From contig JAHZDG010000001.1 in assembly GCA_019422485.1 (NCBI GenBank), positions 65,979-109,632 on the forward strand: a stretch of DNA of 43,654 nt, written 5' to 3'. Shown piece by piece: positions 24,376 to 31,571 of the stretch; position 1 is the stretch's first letter, and each line of letters begins with the position of its first letter. Under the pieces are notes generated by a model. That model saw only the letters and a program-made list of their open reading frames with translations, was not told the origin of the DNA and ran no database searches. The stretch comes from Alistipes sp. (GTDB lineage Bacteria > Bacteroidota > Bacteroidia > Bacteroidales > Rikenellaceae). The translations under genes were made by a program, and so were the position numbers.

Positions 24376-26064
24376 ATGAACTTCCAGCGACTGACCGCAC
24401 GCATCAAAACACCCGAACAACTGCTTTGGCTCGGATTAGCCTTATGGTGGATACTGAACCTGCTGCAGGCCGGACTCTGCGAGCTGGCCAACGACGAAGC
24501 CTATTACCATATGTTCGCCCAGGATCTGGCCTGGGGCTATTTCGATCATCCACCCATGACCCCTGTATTGGTCTGGTTGGGCAGTTTTCTGGGAGGTGAA
24601 CTGGGGGTACGGTTTTTCTTCACCCTCCTGCAGCCCATATACGTATATGTTCTTTGGCGAATCATCCGGCCCGACAACGCGAGCGTCCGGGATGCAGGCC
24701 TGTTTCTGCTAATCACGGCCGCCATGCCTATTCTGCAACTATACGGATTTATCGCAGTTCCCGACGGACCGTTGATGTTCTTTACAGCGCTGCTGCTGGG
24801 CTGCTACAAACGATTCACCGAACGAAACGATTGGCTCTCCGCCCTGGGCATGGGAGTGTGCATGGCCGCCTTGGCATACAGCAAATACCACGGAGCCTTG
24901 GTCGTTCTGTTGCTGATCGGGTCAAACCTCCGGTTGTTGAAAAATCCGAAATTCTATGCCGCCGGTATCCTGACCTTACTGTTGATTCTGCCTCATTTGT
25001 TCTGGCAGTACCAACACGACTGGGTGTCGTTCCGCTACCACCTCATCGGACGAAACCGCGATTTCGAATGGGGGTTTGTCAGTGAATACATTCTCAACCT
25101 GTTCGCTATTTTCAACCCGTTCCTCTTCCCGGTATTTTTGGTCGCCTGGTGGAAAAACAAAGCCGCTACCCCCGTCCTGAGAGCCCTGAGCTGCATAGCC
25201 GCCGGTTTTATTCTCTTTTTCCTGACATCCACCCTGCGGGGATATGTGCAACCCCAATGGGAGATTCCGGCTACCTTCGGCATTATCGCGCTGCTGTTCG
25301 GCTACACCCGGGAACGGGCTCGCCTGCGTCGCTATACCGTCCGCATCGGATGGATCACCCTCGCATTGATCGTTCTGGTGCGCCTCGAAATGATCTTCAA
25401 CCCGCTGGGCCTGCGGTTCGAAGTATTCGACAATCAGGCTTCCTATGACCAGATCCACCAGATTGCCCAAGATCGTCCGGTGATTTTCGACGGGGGGTAT
25501 ACCCATGCCGCCAAATATGAATTTTATACCGACGGGAAGGCCTACGCTCGCCCCACGATCTACTATCGGACCAGCCAATACGAACTCAAAGACGACGATC
25601 GGGCCATGGCCGGCCATCCGGTGATTGTCGAGGTAGCCGATTCGGTCTCCGGTGCCCAGACCCTTCAATTGGCCAACGGACGTACCTTCTCCTACATCGC
25701 TGACAGTTCGTATCGCCCTGTACGCGAGATTCTGGTCCGGATGTCACCGCTGCCCGCCACCGTGCATCCGGGAGACACCCTGCACCTGGAGTTCGACCTG
25801 ATCAATCCCTATGGCTTCGACTACACCTTCGGTGCCGGCGAGACCAACATCGGGTTTGTCTTCCGACGTTTGGGCGAGCCCACACAAGTATTCCCGTTAC
25901 CGAACATCGAAGGGGTGCTGCCCGCTCATGGACAATGGCATGGGAAAACCGATTTTGTGGTTCCGGACATCAAACCCACGGAATATCAAACCGGACTCAC
26001 GGTTCGCAACTCTCCGGCCAGCACCTGGTTCAACTCGGAAATCACGGCCATGAAGATCGAATAG
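24376..26064 (+). CDS. Membrane glycosyltransferase, GT39/PMT_2 (ArnT-like)
   Basis: A 562-residue GT-C fold enzyme. Residues about 15-370 hold some ten membrane helices. The first periplasmic loop carries the acidic pair NDEAYYHMF (about 40-50) and the conserved YFDHPPM, typical of PMT_2/ArnT enzymes that move a sugar from a polyprenyl phosphate carrier to lipid or protein. The C-terminal 190 residues are soluble and probably periplasmic, the last 110 or so with an Ig-like look (HPGDTLHLEFDLINPYGF). ATG at 24376 is chosen over an upstream frame that overlaps the terminator. GtrA follows after 225 bases. Acceptor and sugar are not known. Confidence 0.88.
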   Translation: MNFQRLTARIKTPEQLLWLGLALWWILNLLQAGLCELANDEAYYHMFAQDLAWGYFDHPPMTPVLVWLGSFLGGELGVRFFFTLLQPIYVYVLWRIIRPDNASVRDAGLFLLITAAMPILQLYGFIAVPDGPLMFFTALLLGCYKRFTERNDWLSALGMGVCMAALAYSKYHGALVVLLLIGSNLRLLKNPKFYAAGILTLLLILPHLFWQYQHDWVSFRYHLIGRNRDFEWGFVSEYILNLFAIFNPFLFPVFLVAWWKNKAATPVLRALSCIAAGFILFFLTSTLRGYVQPQWEIPATFGIIALLFGYTRERARLRRYTVRIGWITLALIVLVRLEMIFNPLGLRFEVFDNQASYDQIHQIAQDRPVIFDGGYTHAAKYEFYTDGKAYARPTIYYRTSQYELKDDDRAMAGHPVIVEVADSVSGAQTLQLANGRTFSYIADSSYRPVREILVRMSPLPATVHPGDTLHLEFDLINPYGFDYTFGAGETNIGFVFRRLGEPTQVFPLPNIEGVLPAHGQWHGKTDFVVPDIKPTEYQTGLTVRNSPASTWFNSEITAMKIE

Positions 26065-26238
26065 CCTCCGGTTCCACCTCCAGAGCTGCATTCAAGCCAT
26101 TTATCTTAACCGGCCCTGCTTTTGCGCAACTGTCTAATCCGAAGCGCTTAGCAAACGGGCTTCATGAGAAAATCAGCTTTGAATCGTTCTGAATGTGCGG
26201 TCCGAACAGTCCATTGCCTCGGAACATCCGGAAGTCTA

Positions 26239-26270
26239 TTTGGTCAAACAAGGCAATTTCATTACTTTTA
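26239..26270 (+). promoter_or_regulatory. Promoter of the gtrA-like gene
   Basis: -33 TTTG (26239-26242) and -7 TACTTTTA (26263-26270, one mismatch) have a 20-base spacer; the start codon is 19 bases downstream. Confidence 0.5.
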
Positions 26271-26289
26271 CGACACCAATTCTCCCGTT

Positions 26290-26664
26290 ATGATTGCTCA
26301 ATTTATCAAATTTTGCGTCGTTGGAGGCAGTGGAGTTGTGGTCGATTTCTCGATCACCTACCTGCTGAAAGAAAAGTTGCGCCTGAACAAATACCTCGCC
26401 AACTCAACGGGATTCATTTGCGCCGCCACCACCAACTGGCTGCTGAATCGAATCTGGACGTTTCAAAGCCACGACCCGCAGGTCACCCGCCAGTATCTGC
26501 TTTTCCTGGCCATCTCCCTGATCGGTCTGGGCATCAATAACGGAATCATCTACCTGCTCGCCGACCGGGGCAAGCTCAACTTCTATGTATCGAAACTTCT
26601 GGCCATCGGCGTAGTCACCATCTGGAACTTTCTGATGAATTTTTTCTTCACGTTCAACGCCTGA
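26290..26664 (+). CDS. GtrA-like family membrane protein
   Basis: A 124-residue protein with four membrane helices, the size and pattern of GtrA/DPMS_TM proteins, which are thought to flip polyprenyl-phosphate sugars or to help glycosyltransferases. Markers are FIKFCVVGGSGVVVDFSITYLL at the N-terminus, ATTNWLLNRIWTF in the middle and IWNFLMNFFFTF at the end. The ATG at 26290 fits the promoter and the family; an upstream in-frame start would add a polar stretch. The neighbouring GT39-type enzyme would use the kind of donor such a protein presents. Confidence 0.9.
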   Translation: MIAQFIKFCVVGGSGVVVDFSITYLLKEKLRLNKYLANSTGFICAATTNWLLNRIWTFQSHDPQVTRQYLLFLAISLIGLGINNGIIYLLADRGKLNFYVSKLLAIGVVTIWNFLMNFFFTFNA

Positions 26665-26711
26665 CCGTCCCGGCCGATTTCATTCCCCTGACACCATCCG
26701 TTGACCCCCAT

Positions 26712-26748
26712 AAAAAAGTCGTTCTCTGTTAAACAGAGAACGACTTTT
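26712..26748. terminator. Bidirectional terminator between gtrA-like gene and glgB
   Basis: A perfect 15-bp stem (26714-26728 with 26734-26748) closing a TTAAA loop. T runs flank it on both strands (TTTT on plus, TTTTTT on minus), as needed between the two convergent genes. Confidence 0.92.
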
Positions 26749-26767
26749 CCTATATAAGAAACGACTG

Positions 26768-28798
26768 TTAGCGAGCCAATCGTCTCAACACCAAAGCTGA
26801 ACGACAAACATTGTAAACCTTCAGGCGGTGTCTCAACTCCCCGTCTCCATCTTTTTGCGTGTAGGTAAATGCCGGTTCATGCAGATCTACCCGACCATAC
26901 CCACCGAAACGTTTCTCGTCCGTGGAGAGGATAATGCGATAGCGCCCCGGCCGCAAAACCGGCAAAATATAGTCCGGGATGCTGCGATCGGGATGCCAGT
27001 TGAAAATAAAGACCAGATCCCCATGACAGAATACCACCGTCTGGTTGTCGGTGTCCATATTGAGGTTGTAAGCGAACCCGCTGCTCAAGATTCCATAGCG
27101 ACGGACCAGTGAAATCATCGCCCGGTCGAACGCTCCCAAATAACTGTACCGCAGGAAACCGTTGGTCGACAGGCTCCACTGTCGACGGGCATGGGCATAG
27201 CTCCAGCCATTGCCCTCCCGCGGGAAATCGATCCATTCGGGATGACCGAACTCGTTGCCCATGAAATTGAGGTAGGCCTCCCCGGCCAGCGAAATCGTAA
27301 ACAGACGGATCATTTTGTGCAGCGCCATGCCCCGGTCGATAATCAGGTTCTCCGCCGCCCGGTTCATATCCGTATACATCTGCTTATCCATCAGCCGGAA
27401 AGCGATCGTCTTATCCCCCACCAATGCCTGATCGTGCGACTCGCAATACGCTACGGTCTTGACATTTCCCAAACGATTGGTCATCTCGTGCCACATTTCC
27501 CAGATGTTCCACTGTTCATCCGGCACCTCTTTCAGCAACTTGATCCAAAAGTCGGGCACCGCCATCCCCAGTCGATAGTCAAAGCCGACTCCTCCGTCTT
27601 CATTCGGGATACACATACCTGGCATACCGCTGACATCTTCGGCAATGGTCACCGCATGCGGGCGGAAATCGTGCACCAGCCGATTGGCCAGGGTCAGGTA
27701 GGTCAGCGCATCGTCATTGACATCCGTAAAATATTTACTGCGATCGTCGAACTCGGTGTAACCATGATGGCGGTAAATCATCGACGTCACTCCATCGAAA
27801 CGGAATCCGTCGAAATGGAATTCATCCAACCAGTATTTGACATTCGACAAAAGGAAATGTTGCACGCCTTCTTTTCCATAATCGAACAGTTTGGAGTCCC
27901 AATATGGCTGATTGCCCGCCTCGCCCGGCGGAGAATAGAGGTCCGTACCGTCCAATTCGTTCAGTCCCTCGTTGATATTCTTCACATAATGGGCCTGCAC
28001 CAGATCCATCACCACCGCCAGTCCCATCGAGTGAGCCTTTTTAATCAGGGCTTTCAGCTCTTCGGGAGTTCCGAAACGCGAAGAGGGGGCAAAAAAGTTG
28101 CTGACATGATACCCGAAACTGCCATAATACGGATGTTCGGCCACGGCCATCAACTGCACGGTATTGTAGCCGGCCCGTTTGATCCGCGGCAAGATATGGC
28201 GTGTAAATTCACGATAGGTCCCCACCCCTTCTTTCTCCTGGGCCATGCCTACGTGACATTCATAAATGAGCAGACTACCGATCGAAGCGATATCGAAATC
28301 ATCGCCTTCCCAATCGAACGGTTTGGGTGGAGCCCACAGCTGCCCACAAAAGTCTTTACTCTGCTCATCCTGCACCACCCGACGGATATAGGCCGGAATG
28401 CGTTCAAGAAAACCGTTTTGACCATGCACCAGCATCTTGACCCGGGAGGCGTGCACCAAACCCGGGAAACGTTCCTCCGACAAAAAGATCGACCACACCC
28501 CATCCGCACCTTTGGTCAAGGGCAAAGAGGTACGCTGCCAGTCGTTGAAATCCCCAAACAGATAGACATCCTGTGCCGCCGGCAACCATTCGCGAAACCA
28601 CCAGCCTTTCCGTACCGGATCGTACTGGAATCCGAAATAGAGATATCCGTTGGCATAATCGACGATATTGCCGGCCGAACGTTCGATGGCGGCCAGGCGT
28701 TCCCGATAGCGATCGTAACGCTGCTGCATCTGATCGGCCACCGGAAGCAACCAGGAATCCTGTTCCACAATGGGTAGCAACTTTCTCTCCTCGCTCAT
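26768..28798 (-). CDS. glgB: 1,4-alpha-glucan branching enzyme GlgB
   Basis: A 676-residue GH13 enzyme that makes alpha-1,6 branches in glycogen. A CBM48-like N-terminal domain (GWWFREWLPAAQDVYLFGDFNDW, about 65-88) precedes the barrel. The three catalytic acids are D335 (GFRFDGVTSM), E387 (TIAEDVSG) and D456 (ESHDQALVG). The order and the VTSM/EDVSGMP wording place it with eukaryote-like branching enzymes common in Bacteroidetes. The ATG at 28798 has GAGGA upstream; a TTG start 5 codons earlier is less likely. It is a single gene, without other glycogen genes in the window. Confidence 0.96.
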   Translation of the reverse strand: MSEERKLLPIVEQDSWLLPVADQMQQRYDRYRERLAAIERSAGNIVDYANGYLYFGFQYDPVRKGWWFREWLPAAQDVYLFGDFNDWQRTSLPLTKGADGVWSIFLSEERFPGLVHASRVKMLVHGQNGFLERIPAYIRRVVQDEQSKDFCGQLWAPPKPFDWEGDDFDIASIGSLLIYECHVGMAQEKEGVGTYREFTRHILPRIKRAGYNTVQLMAVAEHPYYGSFGYHVSNFFAPSSRFGTPEELKALIKKAHSMGLAVVMDLVQAHYVKNINEGLNELDGTDLYSPPGEAGNQPYWDSKLFDYGKEGVQHFLLSNVKYWLDEFHFDGFRFDGVTSMIYRHHGYTEFDDRSKYFTDVNDDALTYLTLANRLVHDFRPHAVTIAEDVSGMPGMCIPNEDGGVGFDYRLGMAVPDFWIKLLKEVPDEQWNIWEMWHEMTNRLGNVKTVAYCESHDQALVGDKTIAFRLMDKQMYTDMNRAAENLIIDRGMALHKMIRLFTISLAGEAYLNFMGNEFGHPEWIDFPREGNGWSYAHARRQWSLSTNGFLRYSYLGAFDRAMISLVRRYGILSSGFAYNLNMDTDNQTVVFCHGDLVFIFNWHPDRSIPDYILPVLRPGRYRIILSTDEKRFGGYGRVDLHEPAFTYTQKDGDGELRHRLKVYNVCRSALVLRRLAR

Positions 28799-28857
28799 AG
28801 TTCCTCGATTCAAGCACCCAAAATCAGGGCATTTTTATTATATAAATGTACGGTTTA

Positions 28858-28888
28858 TTTCTTTCCCTTCCAAAAATGGTTATCTTTG
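28858..28888 (+). promoter_or_regulatory. Promoter of the POT transporter
   Basis: -7 TATCTTTG (28881-28888) is exact. -33 TTTC (28858-28861) has one mismatch and a 19-base spacer. Transcription should begin near 28896, leaving a leader of about 113 bases. Confidence 0.6.
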
Positions 28889-28904
28889 TCGTGCAAAAAT
28901 TTCG

Positions 28905-28973
28905 AAGGGTAATCCTCGCCGATGATTCGGACAAACTTACCTTGCCTCAGCAGGTAAAAAAGCGGATTCCCTT
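28905..28973 (+). ncRNA. Candidate structured leader RNA (three-way junction) of the POT transporter
   Basis: The leader can fold into an outer 10-bp helix with a single bulged T at 28910 (28905-28915 with 28964-28973). Inside are two hairpins: CCGA-TGAT-TCGG (28919-28930) and TTACCT...AGGTAA extended by GC/GC across a bulge (28937-28957). It starts about 9 bases after the predicted transcription start and ends 36 before the ATG. It matches no riboswitch I can name. Pairing was checked by hand; no energy or conservation was computed. Confidence 0.4.
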
Positions 28974-29008
28974 GTGTTAATCCAATAACCTAAACTAAAA
29001 CACCACAC

Positions 29009-30691
29009 ATGTTCAAAGGACAACCCAAAGGACTTTTCGTTCTATCGTTGGCTAATATGGGTGAGCGCTTCGGCTATTATACCATGTTAGCCATCTTTGT
29101 ATTGTACATGCAGGCCAAGTTCGGTTTCGGAGCCGAAATGGCCAGCACGATTTTCGGATCTTTCCTGGCGGCCGTCTACTTTCTGCCTCTGTTCGGCGGA
29201 TTGTTGGCCGACAAGGTGTTGGGATACGGCAAAACCATCGCGTTAGGGATCGTCATCATGTTCTTCGGCTACCTGCTGCTGGCCATCCCCAGCGGAACCG
29301 GTACGGCCGCCATCATTACCATGTGCGCCTCGCTGTTGCTGATCGCCATGGGTACCGGCTGCTTCAAAGGCAATCTGCAAGCCTTGGTCGGCAACCTGTA
29401 CGACGACCCGAAATACAGCGCAAAACGCGACCTGGCATTCAGTATCTTCTACATGTGCATCAACATCGGTGCCTTCTTCGCCCCCTCGGCCGCTGAAGGC
29501 GTATCCAACTACTTCCTGGCCAAAGACGGGTTCACCTACAATGCCGAAATCCCGGCGTTGACCCACCGTCTCGCCGACGGCACCATCAGCCAGGAAGGAC
29601 TGAAAACCTTTGCTGACTTGGCCGCTCAACAAGGTCATCCGGGCGCCGACCTGGCCACCTTCGGGCAACAATACATCGATTCGCTGAGCACCTCGTACAA
29701 CTACGGCTTCGGTGTAGCCTGCCTGTCATTGATCGTTTCGATGACGATTTTCCTCGCCTTCCGCCGTCTGTACAAAACCGCTGACAAAACCGAAAAACAA
29801 AAAGCCAGCGAAAAAGGACAGGCTGCCGTAACGGAACTGACTCCCCAACAGACCAAAGATCGTCTCGTAGCGCTGGGACTGGTTTTCGCCGTGGTGATCT
29901 TCTTCTGGATGGCGTTCCATCAGAACGGTCTGACGATGACCTGGTTTGCCCGCGACTATACCGTGAAGTCCGTGAGCGGATTCGACCGGTTCGGCTTCTC
30001 GCTGCTGACGCTGCTGCCGTTCGCCGTGGCCTTCTACGGCATTCTGAACCTGTTCCAATCGACCACCTCTCGCGGCAAATGGAGCGCAGGCATTGTGGCT
30101 GTTGTCGGCCTCATTCTCTCCTATGTAGCCTACGCCTCTTTCGAACCCGAAATATCGATCACCCCGCAAATCTTCCAACAGTTCAACGCATACTTCATTG
30201 TCCTGCTGACTCCGGTCACCGTCGCTTTCTTTGCCTGGTTGGCCAAACGGGGCAAAGAACCGCTGGCTCCACGCAAAATCGGTATCGGGATGATCGTGGC
30301 CGCTTTGGGCTTCGTGGTGCTGACCCTAGGATCGCTGGGCCTGCCCGCTCCCTCGACGCTGGCTTCCACCGGTGGCGTAAGTCCTACACTGGTATCGCCC
30401 AACTGGCTGGTCGGCACCTATTTCGTACTGACGATCGCCGAACTGTTCCTCTCGCCGATGGGGATCTCGTTCGTATCGAAAGTCGCTCCTCCCAAATACA
30501 AAGGGTTGGCTCAAGGGGGCTGGTTAGCCGCTACGGCCATCGGGAACTACCTGGTCGCCGTAATCGGTTATTTGTGGCTGAAAGTTGATTTGTGGATTCT
30601 GTGGGGCATTCTGGTGGCCTGCTGCCTGGTATCGGCCGCTTTCCTCTTCTCGATGATGAAACGTCTCGAAAAGACGACCTCCGAAGCTTAA
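29009..30691 (+). CDS. Proton-coupled oligopeptide transporter, POT/PTR2 family
   Basis: A 560-residue inner-membrane carrier of the POT family, which takes up di- and tripeptides with protons. About 14 hydrophobic segments can be seen. The helix-1 motif reads NMGERFGYY (16-24): the second Glu and Arg of ExxER are kept (E19, R20) but the first Glu is Asn16. The helix-5 region FSIFYMCINIGAF resembles the family's FYxxINxG motif. A soluble insert of roughly 60 residues follows (about 165-225). It is a single gene between a structured leader and a strong terminator. Confidence 0.92.
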   Translation: MFKGQPKGLFVLSLANMGERFGYYTMLAIFVLYMQAKFGFGAEMASTIFGSFLAAVYFLPLFGGLLADKVLGYGKTIALGIVIMFFGYLLLAIPSGTGTAAIITMCASLLLIAMGTGCFKGNLQALVGNLYDDPKYSAKRDLAFSIFYMCINIGAFFAPSAAEGVSNYFLAKDGFTYNAEIPALTHRLADGTISQEGLKTFADLAAQQGHPGADLATFGQQYIDSLSTSYNYGFGVACLSLIVSMTIFLAFRRLYKTADKTEKQKASEKGQAAVTELTPQQTKDRLVALGLVFAVVIFFWMAFHQNGLTMTWFARDYTVKSVSGFDRFGFSLLTLLPFAVAFYGILNLFQSTTSRGKWSAGIVAVVGLILSYVAYASFEPEISITPQIFQQFNAYFIVLLTPVTVAFFAWLAKRGKEPLAPRKIGIGMIVAALGFVVLTLGSLGLPAPSTLASTGGVSPTLVSPNWLVGTYFVLTIAELFLSPMGISFVSKVAPPKYKGLAQGGWLAATAIGNYLVAVIGYLWLKVDLWILWGILVACCLVSAAFLFSMMKRLEKTTSEA

Positions 30692-30712
30692 TCCATACAC
30701 GGCTTATCGTTC

Positions 30713-30745
30713 AAAGGTTGCGGCCCACAAGGTCGCAACCTTTTT
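30713..30745 (+). terminator. Rho-independent terminator after the POT gene
   Basis: A 13-bp stem (30713-30725 with 30731-30743, one G-U pair) with CACAA loop, followed by T to 30745. Confidence 0.92.
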
Positions 30746-30758
30746 CGTAAAAAATCCC

Positions 30759-30766
30759 TATCTTTG
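30759..30766 (+). promoter_or_regulatory. -7 box of the metallo-hydrolase / radical SAM operon
   Basis: TATCTTTG is an exact TAnnTTTG match, 22 bases before the ATG at 30788. The -33 region overlaps the preceding terminator and has no clean TTTG. Confidence 0.5.
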
Positions 30767-30787
30767 GAGAGATTAAATCAAGGCTTC

Positions 30788-31558
30788 ATGACCAAACTCA
30801 CGTTTTTGGGCACCGGCACCTCTCAAGGCGTACCGGTTATCTCTTGCGGGTGCTGGGTCTGCACTTCACCCGACAGCCGCGACAAACGGTTGCGCACTTC
30901 CGCACTGATCGAAACCGAAGGAGTCACCTTGGTAATCGATGCGGGACCCGATTTCCGGCAACAGATGTTGCGCGAAAACGTCCAACATATCGACGCCATC
31001 CTGCTCACTCACGAACACAAAGACCATACGGGAGGATTGGACGATGTCCGGGCCTTCAACTATACTTCGGGCCAACCGGTAGACCTTTATGCCGAAGAGC
31101 GCGTTCAAAAGGTAATCAAAAAGGATTTCGATTACGCGTTCGCCCCCAACCCCTACCCGGGAGTCCCGGAAATCACCCTGCACACCATTGACGAACACCC
31201 GTTCCAAATCAAAGGTGTCGACATCATTCCGATACGAGGACGCCATTTCAAATTGCCGATTCTGGGTTTTCGCATCGGGAATCTGGCCTACCTGACCGAT
31301 TTTAATTACATCTCGCCCGAAGAGATCGAAAAGATCAAAGGGGTGGATATTCTGGTTGTCAACGCCCTGCGCAAAGAGCAACACCTCTCCCACTTCACCT
31401 TGAGTGAAGCATTGCACTTGAGTTATCTGGTCGGTCCCCGACAGACTTACCTCACCCATATCTCCCACCAGATGGGACGTCAGGCACAGGAAGAACCGGC
31501 CCTGCCCGAAAACTGCCACATGGCATACGACGGTCTGAAAATCGAAACCCGCGACTAA
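30788..31558 (+). CDS. MBL-fold metal-dependent hydrolase, PhnP-like
   Basis: A 256-residue metallo-beta-lactamase-fold protein. The metal motif is HEHKDH (75-80). The N-terminal LGTGTSQGVPVISCGCWVCTSPDSRDKRLRTSAL (given in part: CGCWVC, 20-25) resembles PhnP and related phosphodiesterases, where such Cys bind an extra zinc. A later GRHFKLPILGFRIG and YLTDFNYI complete the fold. PhnP cleaves cyclic phosphodiesters, but without other phn genes that role is not supported here. ATG at 30788 gives the normal N-terminus. The radical SAM gene begins 13 bases later, so they are likely co-transcribed. Confidence 0.9.
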   Translation: MTKLTFLGTGTSQGVPVISCGCWVCTSPDSRDKRLRTSALIETEGVTLVIDAGPDFRQQMLRENVQHIDAILLTHEHKDHTGGLDDVRAFNYTSGQPVDLYAEERVQKVIKKDFDYAFAPNPYPGVPEITLHTIDEHPFQIKGVDIIPIRGRHFKLPILGFRIGNLAYLTDFNYISPEEIEKIKGVDILVVNALRKEQHLSHFTLSEALHLSYLVGPRQTYLTHISHQMGRQAQEEPALPENCHMAYDGLKIETRD

Positions 31559-31571
31559 ATCCACCGTTCCG

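Noticed and set aside
27191..28777. 528-codon open frame antisense to glgB
   Set aside because: glgB has all catalytic motifs; the antisense product has no recognisable domain.
28905..28973. Hammerhead ribozyme or TPP riboswitch in the POT leader
   Set aside because: CCGATGA is close to the hammerhead CUGANGA, but GAAA and a cleavage triplet at the junction are missing; TPP core motifs are absent.
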